Origin: Zeugodacus cucurbitae
Taxonomy: Eukaryota > Arthropoda > Insecta > Diptera > Tephritidae
NCBI RefSeq assembly: GCF_028554725.1
Contig: NC_071667.1
Span: 13,251,501 to 13,315,500 of the forward strand
Direction: 5' to 3'
DNA: 64,000 nt
Shown here: piece after piece, positions 23,377 through 36,990 of the stretch
Layout of the letters: each line of letters begins with the position of its first letter
How positions within the stretch are numbered: the stretch's first letter is position 1
Program-made: the position numbers and the translations under genes
The notes under the pieces: generated by a model
What the model was told of the DNA's origin: nothing
The model's database searches: none
The model's input: only the letters and a program-made list of their open reading frames with translations

Positions 23377-24915
23377 TAAAAACACATTATAAATGTATGT
23401 ATGTATAAATGATTATTCATTTCTCGATGCGAAAAAAGTAACTCAAATGAAAGCCGAAATAGTGACTGACTGATACTGCTATGTGTTACAGAGATATTCC
23501 ACGCATAAGTTTTGAGGAATAATATGATTAACTACATGAACAAATATTATGAAAATTAAATATCTAGAGATTGAGGAAAAAAAATTAATTTTTTTTCTTG
23601 AAACCACACCGTATTTATTTAAGCTGGAACGCTGATCTATCGAAAAACAACTCGTCGATAGGTTTGGGTGAACCAAGAAGGAATACGATCCTAAGCTAGT
23701 AAGAATTTCCTTTAGGGACAGTAAGCAAGCACAAATACATAAATACAAATAAGTTCTTAATAGAGCGTACTAAGGTTTCTAGAGCAATAGGAAAGCTTAG
23801 AGGCAAATAACTGTATACCACATGTATATTTGTAAAAGCTTTCAAGAGCGAAACAGCATTTGAATGGAGACATTAACTCAAAATCTAGCAACACAAATTA
23901 TATTCGAAATAAAAATATAAAAGGACATTGTAAATTTTAACAGCACCTCTGAGCGGCAAGAACGCAGACAACCAAAGCAACAACTATAAAAAATACTCGA
24001 AAAAAGTGTGACAATAATATTTACGAGTAACAGCAACGAAACCAGCAAAACGCGTGAATAAACACAAAGCAAATACGCGCAAATGTGGGTGTGGGTCGAA
24101 ATTTAAAGTATAAATTCAGGCGAAAAGGCTCATTCGCCTCGCACGCATTTGCCGCGAGCGGCGCATTAACGCGAATCAAGTATTTTTTACTTTTTTCTGT
24201 CTCCAAATCGTACTTGAATAATAAGTCAGTAAAACTTGTCTCCGTTGGCCACACTAACAATGTTGTGTAAATATATTTGCCTTTGTCGCAAGAACTCTGC
24301 AAAGCGGGTAAAAAGTGCGCAAGCTCCAAAAAAATAAAACGAAACAACCGTTCTTATTTAACATTTCATTTTATTTAACATTTCAACGGCTGAAAGCAAC
24401 AAGATTATTTATGTGTTTCCAAGGCGTGTTGTTGTCAGACACAAGTGGTGACATGATGTTGCTGCGCAGTAAAGTGCCGTGAAGTGTAGTAGGTTGCCAC
24501 ACAAGTGGGACACGACGCGTCGGTGTGTGCGCGAAATATTGTATTGCAACCGTCGCCAATTTAAAATATGGCAATTTATATAAGCAAATGAAAACACATG
24601 GAATGAGTAGAGAAAATAAATACCTATTCGATTTTAAAGTAGCACAGCTGGAACAGCATTTGTATTATTTCTGATACTGAATAAGTATTTCGCGAAGAGT
24701 TGCATAATTGTTAAGGGTTGCCAATGTATATATTATTGATTTTTACATATAATACCGAGGATAGTCGTTATTTAGGTAATAAGAAATATTTACCAAGTAC
24801 TTATGTTATTATTCCCATAGTTTTGGTACTGGACGGACTGTCCATTAACTTTCTCGATCAGGAACACAATTGCATTTTCATATATTTGTCTGGAGAACTT
24901 AAAATTTTGTACATT
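23377..24915. other. Gene-free stretch
   Basis: No gene or element recognised. Short ORFs lack domains. Confidence 0.35.
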
Positions 24916-25009
24916 GTTATACTCTCGCAACATTTTGCACAAAGAGTATAATAGTTTTGTTCACATAACAGTTATTCGGTTACACCTGAACTTAACCCTT
25001 CCTTACTTG
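24916..25009 (+). mobile_element. Helentron-like (HINE) repeat, copy D, ends only
   Basis: Only about 94 bp. It has the left hairpin TTATACTCTCGCAA and the following 40 bp, fused to the right end beginning TTCGGTTACACC and finishing CTTACTTG. More than a kilobase of interior is missing compared with copies B and E. Confidence 0.65.
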
Positions 25010-25764
25010 TTGTCTTTTCATACCGTTCAGGCTGATAATTCATAACCTGTTTAAAGAACCATATCTGAGGTCCATACTATATCTTTGAAAAAAAAACAAA
25101 TACAGAAATATTGCAGTTAAAACAGCATAAAAATGATGTCCACAAACTGATGTGAAGAACACCGCTACGGCAATTGGCTGGTTGTAAAATAGGATCTGTT
25201 CTAGAAGCATAAATCTATATTGTATTCGTGGATTAGGAAGTAAATAAGAAATTAGCTACCTAATCACAAGTTATTTTGTGTGAATTCTAATTATGGAGTA
25301 CTTTTTATGTAAATTAGAATATCATTTGAAGATATATAGCATTTAAAAATCTGAACTAATTGATCTAAACAATTTAGGAGCCATAGCTTCGTATAATTTA
25401 TAAGTGCATACACCTGTTAGCGCTCTATAAATAACAGTGAGAAATTGAAATGGAGATGTGAAAGTCGTGCTAATTTCAAAATTGGTTTATACTAACAAAA
25501 TATAACGTTTTTTCGCTAGTATTTGGACATACATATATACATAATGTTCCTATGTGGGTGTATATGGCGTAGTTAACTAAATCACGTTCTAGCAATACGC
25601 TGATGAAAGCAACAAATGTGACAAGAACGACAAGACAAAGTATGACAGAATGGTAAAGGCGCATACAGGGTGAACTGATTTATATGGCTAGTTTGATCGC
25701 ATCTTCAAATCAATTTTTATGACTCAACAGTTGTTGGGAACATAAACCGATTTGAGCGTCGGTG
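25010..25764. other. Gene-free stretch
   Basis: AT-rich. No features supported. Confidence 0.35.
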
Positions 25765-26405
25765 AACACTATTCAGCAATCTAAAACTTACCGATCCAAA
25801 CAGGTCTGGATCGTCAAAATAACAGCCCTTGGTCGGATCCGAAAGTCCGAGTCTATCACGGGACAGGCTGTTGTGGGCAATGAAACTACGCAGCCCCAAT
25901 ATGGTCGCCTGGACGCAGTGGGTCGCAGATGGGGAAGCTTCAGACTTTCAGAATACTGCTCTCCGGACAGTTTTCCTCTTGATGTCTCCGATTGAGTTCT
26001 TGTAAAATGAGGCCCGTATGCTACCTGCGATGGAGCATTACGAAATGCTCTCCAGACAGTTGATATTGGGAAGTTTTCGTGGTAATTATCCCTGTAGTCA
26101 CCCACTGCAAGTTGCGCCGCCTCTCAGAGCCATCAAGAGTTTCTTCCTGAAATACATCGACGACATACAGGACTATACCGATCGGACTTCGTATGCGACA
26201 AACTTTCGACAAACACATTAACATTAACACCTTCATCGACTTCCTTTTCGTGAATGGCGTACTTGGTGATAAAACCCCCACCCATCGCACATAAAGCTCG
26301 AGTTGCTTCGCGAAACCAGAGTGACCGTGACGCAACTTCGTTCTGGATACTGTCACAGGTTAAACTCCTACTTATCCAGACTAGACCTTGACATACTCAA
26401 CATAT
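25765..26405 (+). pseudogene. Jockey-type LINE, C-terminal reverse-transcriptase fragment
   Basis: Translated in shifting frames, it resembles the end of jockey-clade ORF2: a NYAAPIWSP-like patch (about 25885..25905), LQTFRIQNTALRTVF-like and LLMSPIE-like patches (about 25935..25995), and a LNSYLSRLD-like patch near 26365..26385. Many stops and frameshifts. The same protein region, less decayed, is at 61.9 kb. Confidence 0.6.
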
Positions 26406-27449
26406 ATTCTGAATACAAAGAGTCAGTTTTATAGAAATTTATTGAAGTAAACCGGAATTATTATCGGACACCCTATGTGTTCCATGCAACTCTGCATATT
26501 TATATGGCTGAAAAGGAAATTCATTTAGGATATATGAAACATTTTTATGAGCTGCCAACTTGTGCACCAGACGAATAACAACAACTATAAAACAAAAACC
26601 AAATAGAGCAAACGGTAGCAGTTAACGCAAATGGAAAATTGTCCGCAACTCACACTTTGGGAATCATCGTACTAAACATCAACAAATGTGCTTGCAACAA
26701 ATATCACACAATACAAAGAGCAACGCGTGTGCTTTCAACACATCTGCTCACGTTTGCATATACAATGAGCGCGTATATATTAGTATGTCTGCATAGTTGC
26801 ATATATGTATATAAGTCAGGGGCATTTTGTCAGATAGGTTAGGCAATAAAAAACATCATCGCAACAATTTGTCACAAGTTACCAAAGCAACAGAGCAACG
26901 GAGCACGACGGTGATACAGTAGAGGCACGAAGCATACATATGCCGTTTAATAGAATGAGAGTGTGGTACGGGAATGCGGCACCGCCATTTCACATTCATT
27001 ACCAGCATAACGCAATAAAAATCACACCAGCGCTCTTGTTACATATGTACAAACAAACAAGCAAGCACCGTTGGACGTTTCCATTTTTATGGTAAGAGGT
27101 CACTAAAATTGCCAAAGCGAAAGCACTAAAATGTCGTGTTGCAGAATATCAAAACAGTTTGCTTGGTTGGGGAAGATTGCAAAGACTCTTGGTTACCATA
27201 AGCAAACTCCTATAAACGGGCCACCAAAATGAAATGTGACTGAGTCAGAAGTTTTAACTTCTTAAGAGATACTTGATATATGTATTTTTATTTATTCTTT
27301 TTCGGCTCTTGTACTTGAAGAGCGCTTATGCCATTAAAAAGGAGCAGGAATCTCGGGAGAGATATTTTGGTTTGAGTAGAGAGGCAGTAGCATCGAATGG
27401 CAAGCTATGCATTTATAAATTCTCACCTTCGTGATAGAAGCTTTAAGTA
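26406..27449. other. Gene-free stretch
   Basis: No gene recognised. Confidence 0.35.
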
Positions 27450-28754
27450 ACGGGTGATTTTTTTGAGGTTAGGATTTTCATGCATTAGTATTTGACAGAT
27501 CACGTGGGATTTCAGACATGGTGTCAAAGAGAAAGATGCTCAGTATGCTTTGACATTTCATCATGAATAGACTTACTAACGAGCAACGCTTGCAAATCAT
27601 TGAATTTTATTACCAAAATCAGTGTTCGGTTCGAAATGTGTTTCGCGCTTTACGTCCGATTTATGGTCTACATAATCGACCAAGTGAGCAAACAATTAAT
27701 GCGATTGTGACCAAGTTTCGCACTCAGTTTACTTTATTGGACATTAAACCAACCACACGAATGCGTACAGTGCGTACAGAAGAGAATATTGCGTCTGTTT
27801 CTGAGAGTGTGGCTGAAGACCGTGAAATGTCGATTCGTCGCCGTTCGCAGCAATTGGGTTTGTGTTATTCGACCACATGGAAGATTTTACGCAAAGATCT
27901 TGGTGTAAAACCGTATAAAATACAGCTCGTGCAAGAACTGAAGCCGAACGATCTGCCACAACGTCGAATTTTCAGTGAATGGGCCCTAGAAAAGTTGGCA
28001 GAAAATCCGCTTTTTTATCGACAAATTTTGTTCAGCGATGAGGCTCATTTCTGGTTGAATGGCTACGTAAATAAGCAAAATTGCCGCATTTGGGGTGAAG
28101 AGCAACCAGAAGCCGTTCAAGAACTGCCCATGCATCCCGAAAAATGCACTGTTTGGTGTGGTTTGTACGCTGGTGGAATCATTGGACCGTATTTTTTCAA
28201 AGATGCTGTTGGACGCAACGTTACGGTGAATGGCGATCGCTATCGTTCGATGCTAACAAACTTTTTGTTGCCAAAAATGGAAGAACTGAACTTGGTTGAC
28301 ATGTGGTTTCAACAAGATGGCGCTACATGCCACACAGCTCGCGATTCTATGGCCATTTTGAGGGAAAACTTCGGAGAACAATTCATCTCAAGAAATGGAC
28401 CCGTAAGTTGGCCACCAAGATCATGCGATTTAACGCCTTTAGACTATTTTTTGTGGGGCTACGTCAAGTCTAAAGTCTACAGAAATAAGCCAGCAACTAT
28501 TCCAGCTTTGGAAGACAACATTTCCGAAGAAATTCGGGCTATTCCGGCCGAAATGCTCGAAAAAGTTGCCCAAAATTGAACTTTCCGAATGGACCACCTA
28601 AGACGCAGCCGCGGTCAACATTTAAATGAAATTATCTTCAAAAAGTAAATGTCATGAACCAATCTAACGTTTCAAATAAAGAACCGATGAGATTTTGCAA
28701 ATTGTATGCGTTTTTTTTTTTTTAAAGTTATCAAGCTCTTAAAAAATCACCCTT
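27450..28754 (+). mobile_element. DD41D (rosa-type) mariner, near-intact
   Basis: A 1305-bp element with TA on both sides (27448..27449 and 28755..28756). The termini are ACGGGTGATTTTTTTGAG and, inverted, AAGGGTGATTTTTTAAGAG. It carries one transposase gene. The length, TA target and catalytic spacing place it in the mariner group with a 41-residue D-D gap. Confidence 0.88.
27563..28579 (+). CDS. Mariner transposase (DD41D), C-terminus cut by a TGA
   Basis: Cut-and-paste transposase of 338 aa. The N-terminal half is the paired helix-turn-helix DNA-binding region. The catalytic triad is visible as D159 (FSDEAHF), D252 (QQDGATCH) and D294 (LTPLDYFLW), with 92 and 41 residues between. The WVPHEL-type linker is replaced by the family's own sequence. 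The frame is otherwise clean, unlike the other mariners in the window. The stop TGA at 28577..28579 follows ...VAQN; the same frame then stays open for 22 codons (to TAA at 28646..28648) and encodes RMDHLRRSRGQHLNEIIF, the kind of C-terminal tail expected in the family. The TGA therefore looks like a mutated Trp codon, and the ORF is probably slightly truncated. Confidence 0.9.
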   Translation: MNRLTNEQRLQIIEFYYQNQCSVRNVFRALRPIYGLHNRPSEQTINAIVTKFRTQFTLLDIKPTTRMRTVRTEENIASVSESVAEDREMSIRRRSQQLGLCYSTTWKILRKDLGVKPYKIQLVQELKPNDLPQRRIFSEWALEKLAENPLFYRQILFSDEAHFWLNGYVNKQNCRIWGEEQPEAVQELPMHPEKCTVWCGLYAGGIIGPYFFKDAVGRNVTVNGDRYRSMLTNFLLPKMEELNLVDMWFQQDGATCHTARDSMAILRENFGEQFISRNGPVSWPPRSCDLTPLDYFLWGYVKSKVYRNKPATIPALEDNISEEIRAIPAEMLEKVAQN

Positions 28755-28756
28755 TA

Positions 28757-31700
28757 GTACGCGAGTTAAGAAATTGTAACGGTGAACCTCTCTAATAAGT
28801 TTATGTGTTTAGTTTACTGAACCTGAAATTTTTGGTGTATCAAATTTTACATAATGGGAATTCCTCCACGGGAATCCAAAAAAAATTAAATTTTTGTATA
28901 TATCTTTTACGACAATAACTCTCATACTACCTTCATTCTAAGTTCAGTTTTTTATACACTAAATATACACTAATTTATAGCTGAAGCCAAACGCAACATC
29001 TGACCAACCACAAAAAAAACTGTAGTCTCATAAGTCGCATAAGCCATAACGCCATAGTCTAACTCAGATAATATCAATCAAATAAATTTATTCAGTCATG
29101 TGTAATTTCTTATTTCATCAATATATTTTTATTCAAATGTGCCACTACATTACAACACATAGATACAAACATGGGTACAAGTATATAAGTAATTATTTTT
29201 TATCGCAAACCCTGAATACTAGAGTGTATAGTCTGAATGTAATAGACTCCTCTTCGAAACGCAATAATACATACATATATATATGTATGTACAATACTCA
29301 AGTTAATGTATGCAAACATTTTTATGTAAATAATTCATAAACATTTTATGACTTTGTTTCGAATTTTCATTTTTACGATTTTACCACAACGCTCACTGCA
29401 GTAAAGAGTGGAAAATCAAAGCCATTTATTAAAAATATACGTGCCTTAACAACCCTGTAGGAAATTCCGTTCGTTTTAGAATTCTTTCAAAAATGTCGCT
29501 CCAAAAATATCATTATTTTAAAGGAAATGTATTCTGAAATGATACAAAGTGATCATTCCATTTACATACAACAGATTAACATTATTAACTGGTTCTGACA
29601 ACGGACAGTAACATCAAACTTCACAGCAGCGGGGTATTTTAGTGTTGTCAATTAACTTAACATTGATTCACTGTTACACACCAGACCAATTAACAATAAA
29701 CTTCATTCGGTGAAACTGTTCAAATAAAAGTGAAGACCGAATAGTTTACGACCACAGTTTTCATGGGTTCAAGAGAAGTAATATACGATCAGAGAGATCC
29801 ACTATGTCGAATTGTTGAGCCGGTTCGACATCGAGGCATCAACTCACACCTCAAGCAACGGCATTACTGAATTAGTCGAATTTGACTACGAACATTTCCA
29901 CATTTGTCTTTGTTCTATGACTTCTTTTGGTTTCTAAACTTGAAAAAGTCACTTGACGGGTTGAAATTTGAATCCATTAGGATTTCCATCGCCATGGAGC
30001 CCTACTTTGAAACCTTCAGAAACCTATGTTTAAACCCATATATGTATATATCAATATTTTCACATATTTTTTTGTCTCTATTAAATTTCCTTTGTTTAAC
30101 ATCGAAACCCATCTTTTGTTATCTGTGGAAATATTGAGTACAATGAAGATGTTTCATTATTGAATTTTCATCAATGCATCAGAAAAAGTATCCCATTTTT
30201 TCAGCACTTTTCCGTTTCATTGAAAATTGTACTTGTGGTTAGGATAACATGTTTCAAATTCAACCACCAATTTACTCATATATATAATATACGGGTGTAC
30301 CTGAACAACTTGTGCTGGTAACTGCCTGCAGTCACCCGACTATGATTGTTTCATATTGCATGGAATGGGTTAAGCGCCTATGCGTATGCAAAATTCAACA
30401 AGCTTTACCAAAAATGACATGCAAAATGTAGCGGCGCATGAAATCCAAATACATGTACATTCATATACGTACACACATATGTACTGATCTGCATACATTG
30501 CCGAAATTATAACCGACAAATGTGATGTGATTGCTGATGGCTTATGGCAGTGGAAAGGTTAATGAAAATGTTTGTACGCATCCCTTTCACTTTATTCGTT
30601 TGCCTTTGATAAAAAGCTGATATGCAAATCATGCTGAATAATATCTTTTGATTTGATGTAATGCGATGCGTCAGACTGTCAGCCTCTATTTATCCCTGCA
30701 TATGTAACCTTAAATTAATGTCGCCGTGAACTTATGGAAATTTAGGAAAGATATAAAAAACGAGTATAACTTACTTACTTGTTGGTACACAGAATAAAGA
30801 TGAGATGAATGTAATTAATTATTTAGATAAAAAAATATATTTAATTTAATTTCTAATTTAAATATTTCAAATTTGCATTTTTTTAAAAAGAAGAGACGAA
30901 TTTACACTTTATTCAGTTCTGAATCAATACAAAAAGAAGTTGAAGGAGTTTAATTTATTAAAGCTCGATTGTTGAAACTAGTGAAAGCTTTTACAAATTC
31001 ATTTTACAGATAAACGCTTTAAGCATTTTATATGAATGCGCCAAAATGTAGGCAATACTTTTGTTCAAATAAATATGAATTTAAATTCGTCGAAATGTAG
31101 AGCACAATTTAATCTTAATTATAACTTAATTTAAATTTAAAGCAGAACTAAACCCATAAAAGTGTTTAAAATTAAGAAAGTGCAATTATCAACGGCAAAC
31201 TGATATAATCTTGCACAAATACATTTACTACAATAAATATTTCCTCATCCATTAAACTTATCTGCCAATTCGTATTTAATTTATAACTGAAAGTTTAATA
31301 TGAAACATTTGAAATGTGTATAAAGGAATCACCTTTCAGGAGGGTGGCAAACTCCTCCATTAAAAATTGTGGGGATAACAATTACGAGAATCAAATAAAT
31401 ACTTTGGCAAAGGCACACAGATAGAATGCCAAGAATTGCATAGCACAAAAAAAGCCGCAAAAATAAAACAAAATCAACATTTACGCATACACACACAGGC
31501 GCATAGTACATTTGCTCAGTGTATCCGCAATGCGCCTGCAGATATACTACACCCATCTACCTGTCTGCAGCTCGAGGGCAGTCAGGCATAAAAGCCATTA
31601 TTATTGGCGAAAAAGTATTTGTAAAGTAATAAAAACCTCAAAATTTCATTGATACGAGTACGATGAAGCCGGTGTCGGTGCCGGTGTTGAGGCATGGGGC

Positions 31701-34700
31701 AGGGGTGTAGCTGAAAACTGTAAAAAACACAAGGCAAACATCAATTTGGAGTGCGCAGGCAAACGCTAAGTGCTCCTACGGCTGAGGGAAATACAAAGTT
31801 TCAGTCAGCGCACACAAGTAAGCAAGCCAGTCAAGTGCACTTGCCAAAGCAAATAAGAAATCCTGGACGAAGGAGAAGCAATTGACCTGAAGTCGATATA
31901 AATATATACATACACACAGGTACATAGGTATACAAGTGGATAAGTAACTTGATGACCGGAAGTGTGCAGCGTGTCAAACTTGAAACAAATATGGCGAAAC
32001 CGGCGTCCGAGGTAAATGGAAGAAAAACAAGTAACAAGAATAGCCCAAGGAAACCCATCGATGAAAGCGCACAAAAACAAAATTATATAAAGTAAACGAT
32101 TTTTCTATTTTTAAATTACTTTTTCGGTACATATTTCTCTTTCCGTCTTTTTAAAATGCTACAAAGGTGAGCATGAGCACGGTCCAGCAAAGTACAAAAA
32201 CTCACGCAAAGATGCGGCAAGTAAGGCATTCGATCTATTAAAATGAATAACGCAAAGCTGTAAGTAAATCATTGAGCAGTCAAGTGCAATGCCGCACAGT
32301 GGAACGGTTTCGTTGAAAGCCCTCCAAGTTTTTTATTTAATTGTTTATAAATTTCGATTTGAAAATTATATCCAGCGGTTGACAATAACAAGCGCTTAAG
32401 CGTTTCATGGAGAAGACATGAGATCTGGCTATGAACCAAAGCACTTAACTATTCTTTCGGAGATTTAATTGAACATCAATAAACGAAAAACGTTTCCAAA
32501 TTATTAGCAACCTATCGACATATTCTTAACAAAAATACAATCCGCTTACCACCGAAATGAAAAAGTGCAATACCGTTACAAATCAAAATTACACACTATA
32601 CTCCAAACTCGTATCAAATAACCACAAAAATCTGGCTTTAGTACAATGAAAGTTAAATAAGGAAATAAGAAAATTTAAAACCGTACCAAGTTTACGACCA
32701 AGAAAATTCCTTTGAAAACTCAGAAATCTATGTGAAAGAAGCCAAGTATAAAGCAGCAAAATTGTTGGCGGATAGTTCAATGACCACAAAATGACGCGCA
32801 AGGAAAGGTAAGAAGGAATAGAACGGAAACAGAATAGATGAAGAAATTCATCACAGGAATTTTATAAGTTCGAAAATAAAATACTAGCACCAATAAGCAG
32901 AAAGCACTGAAAAGATAAGATACAATTTAGAAAGTTATACATTTTGTTTTTTCGGAAAAATATATTTATCAGACTAAAACTACTGATTCTAAAATAATGC
33001 GAAGCCTGTTTGATAAGTACACACTATGCTAAAACTTTACCGTAAAAACTATTTGATGGCACAAGATACATACAAATTGCTTTCTGGTTTGGTTTTTCCC
33101 ATGGCAAAGCTTACAGCCAAAATTAGTTATGTTCTATCCATGAAATAGAATGCACAATACTTTATTTATAAGAAGTCTCACTTTTCTTCACTGGGTGACT
33201 TATCTTGTATGTTATTAAACGATATAACTGTACAAAGTCACGAAAGTTAATGTGAACTTGTTTGCAGTAAGCACTAGTGATATCCGTTAATGGAGTTTAA
33301 AGAGCATTTAATTAATATAATTTCTAATGTTTTGTGGCTTTAATGATCACTTTAAATATATCCACCGTTATTAACCCTTTCAAATAAGCTATTTTCAAAA
33401 AAAAAATGTTAACTCAGCAAGTGCCGAAGCTAAGTATTTTAGTGCCGAAGTTAAGTATTTTAGATTCGGTACTATCAAATGAAAAGTAGGTTGAAATCAA
33501 ACTTAAAAAGGTTAATCTTACATCAGCGATCAATTGATCTTGAACATTTAACATAACTTTAATATGTCAAAGTTAATTAATTTAATAATAATTTAATCAC
33601 ACATGAAATGCAACTGCAAAATTTTACAAATTAATTTTTAAAATATCTTTTAGTACCACAGTAATGTGTATGCACCCACAAAGTACATACACAATTAAAT
33701 TATTATGGACACATGCTGTCGAACGTTGGCAATTAAAAACTTAATAACATTAGACACATTTTTCTTTTACTGCAATCATAATTATGGTTTTAATTGCAAG
33801 GAAGAACGCGGCCAACCAACAGCACGCACACAGACATGCCCGCACTGCATGGACAACAGTCGACCGCAGATAGACAAAGTGTCTTTGTAATAACACTGAC
33901 TACTTTCCACTAGTTCCAGCAGTTGATGGCGTGCCAAACGACTGAAATGGCAAAAAGGGAGGCTGACAATTTTATTATGATCGTTAGTTAGCTGCAGTTA
34001 GCTACTATGTTGGTAATCGGAAGCCAAAGTGGCATGTATGAGCATGTATGTATGTGAGTATGTATGAAGTTTAGGTGTAGGTATGAAGTGATATTTAATT
34101 CGACCAATGTTGGTTGTGATGATGATAATTACTTTTGTTTTTGCCTGCTGCAATTGCAATTGTTGCTCCCTTCTCTCCAAGAAAATTAAAAGTTTTTTAA
34201 TTAAAATTGGAAATTTTCAAGATAATGCTATTTTCAGCATTTTGGAATGCATACATAGCTATCTATAGACATACATAACCAAAAGTAGCGCTATGACCAA
34301 TATTAGTTGCACTTTAGCCAGCAGGAGCGTTGCCTAATATCTATGTTTGCATGAATGCATCTGTATATCTATATACATATGTATGCCTCTCTCCCCCTTT
34401 ATTGCCGCATAATTAGAATTTTCAATGACCAACCCATCAGCTGGTAACCAGCCGTACGTTTATTCCATCGTTCTTTCATTCCCTCAAGCACGCTTCATTC
34501 GTGCTTCGTCTTCACTCGTGTCTTATACCAATCAACCATGCAAGCAGTCATTTATTAATACAGCAATGAAAAAATGAGAAAAAAAGCGAATTCCAATGAA
34601 TATTGTAGTCGGCATTTGAGTTCAGCAATCAAGCAAAGCTGGCAATTGCAGCAGCAAAATCACCAATAATAATGAATTGACCACGACCGTTGTTGCCTAC

Positions 34701-36526
34701 ACATTGCTGTGTGCTGTGTGCTGTGTGCTGAATGCTGAATGTTGATGCCTTGATGCTTTCCATTTACTCTTGACTGGCTTTGGCCGACGTAGAATATGAA
34801 AATTTGCGCAAATAATGGTTGTAGAGAAACAAAATGAAGTAAATCTTTTAATGGATGGTCTTATGCGATTATCATTGTGCTTTTGCGCCATTGAGCGTCA
34901 TGCCATAATTGATGAATTTCTCCAGCAGAAAGTGATAATTAAATGGCATGCCATTTATTAATCTACAAACTTAATGGTGAAAGGTAAAACTAAAGAAAAT
35001 ATAATTTTTATTTAATTGAATTGTTAAGAAAAAAATCAATGGATATACAAATAAAAAAGATTTATGTTTAAATATAATAATCGATATTTTTGCTTTGTAA
35101 TGATAAACACCAGACATGAACATGGAGTTTTCAAAAGTCCCTTTAACACAATTTTTTATTTTTATTTTATGAGCAAATATTGCCCCATCAATTGATTTAA
35201 CCTCTCACTCGCCAACTCAAAACTCCGTAAACTCTCCGATAAGATTTTCGACAATATTTTTCAAACACAAAACTTAAAACTGTCTATTGTCTTCGAGGTG
35301 AGAGCAACCTTACTACCACATCATTGGTCTACCGCTAATGTAGCCGACCCTCTTTTATATGTATTATAGAGATATCTACAACAGAGAATATTGGAATAGC
35401 AATTATAAAATAAAGTCTTTTTCCGCGCTCATCGGTGGAACCAACAAGTATATTTATCGATTTTTAAAACGAGTTCAAAAACTGTTCGCTTGTTTTCCTA
35501 AGCTACTCATCAATATTTCCAATTAAAATGTTTAAATACCTGTCGGTTGTGTCAGTCGCTTTACATTAACAACATTTCTCATGTATGCTTTATTACCCTA
35601 TTATTTTACGCGATTTTTATTTTGCTTTTGTATGGAACAACACCCACAGTAACCATAAAAAGTATGAAACTAGACACTTGCGCGCAAATGACAACCGCGG
35701 CAACCATCAAAAGCAATTAAAAGAAAATATTTCAAAAGTTCATTCACAGCGTGCAGGCGGCTCGCTTCAATGGATTTAATGCTAACAGCAATGTAATGCA
35801 TATACATAAGTGCAAGTGTAGTTGTGAGTGTGTGTGTTTATGAGTTTGAAAAATAGTTGTAATACTAAAGGAGAAAAAATATTAAGTGACACTAAGAACA
35901 TGAAACCTCAAATAGACATGCATACAAAGTTGTCCGATCGGTCAGTACTTGCGCTAACTTTCCGCGCTTGACAGGTTACGTATACGCTATGCAGTGCCTA
36001 CATTACCCTCGCTTACATACATTAATGGTATGTTTGCAGTTGGTTCAAAGTAAATGCAATGAAGTGCTGCTGCTGCTCAGCACTAAAAACCGAGCGACAC
36101 AAAAACTATGTAGACTGTGAAATGTGATAATGCCAGAATGCCATCAAAGAGGCAGCGAACACGAAGTAATGATTGGAATTTAAGCCTTCATAAAAACTAT
36201 TTTTAATTTTCCTGCCTTTACCGGCACACATCACAGTGGTTAAAGTTTGCACATCTTCTGCACTTTTCCTGTTATTCCTGTTTTTCCCCCGTTTTTTTCT
36301 GCATAACTAAGATGCATGTGTATCAGCGCAGAGATGAGGTGGAAAGTAGAAGGTTAAACAAAAGGCTGTATTGGCTAGCTTATGCTAGCAAAAAACTGTG
36401 GACATTGTAGTGGTAAAGTACGCGTATACTTCATAAATTCTATGGAGAACGCAACTGATGGTTGTCATGTACGCGACAGGCAAGCCGACATAAATGTCAT
36501 CAACGCCGTAACGTGGCAATGCAATT
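28757..36526. other. Long gene-free stretch (7.8 kb)
   Basis: No gene, RNA or element with defined ends recognised. Small features: an imperfect 22-bp tandem repeat GTGCCGAAGYTAAGTATTTT at about 33421..33463, a TGCTGTG microsatellite at about 34706..34731, and a 47-codon open frame at 31952..32095 (see findings). It could be an intron or regulatory DNA of a gene outside the window. Confidence 0.35.
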
Positions 36527-36990
36527 TGCTGCTGCTTTGGTCATTACTCGTTTAGATGAGCAATGCTTTCGTTGATTTTATTTTCTTTCCACTTTGCAAT
36601 TTTTTCTTCAACTTCATGAGCTGCGCTTTTCTTTTTTAATTCTACAAGTGATATGGGCTTTTCTGTGCTCTTGCATTCGAATGTGCTAAGAGAGCAATTT
36701 AGTAGCTTAAGGTAAATGGCGAGATAAACAAGGAATAAACAAATATGAATGGTAATATAGAATGTGCTTTGTAAATTTTTCCGTTCATAAATCTAGGTAA
36801 GCCCTAGGTAGGATTGAACACGTACCAGTTATTAATAGTAGTTTCTGATAGCACGTTGTGTAAACTTATCAGATAAACACTGTTCCGTTATTCTTCAAAG
36901 CTTTTGCCAACGATTGTACGTGAGGATCTTACGTCGGTATGCAAAATAATAAAATTGTTATTGTGTTATTTTTCCATTTGAAACCTTCTA
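36527..36990 (+). repeat. Long inverted repeat, left arm
   Basis: About 460 bp, roughly 90% identical by eye to the reverse complement of 47050..47484. Shared landmarks are TTTAGATGAGCAATGCTTTC, GCATTCGAATGTGCT and AGTAGTTTCTGATAGCACGT. Without the LINE and Harbinger insertions the two arms would be about 0.7 kb apart. No ORF conserved. Confidence 0.8.

Noticed and set aside
32151..32220. Short ATG frames followed by GTGAGC and GTAAGG donor-like sites
   Set aside because: Too short and too many such combinations occur by chance; no upstream leader or conservation evidence available.
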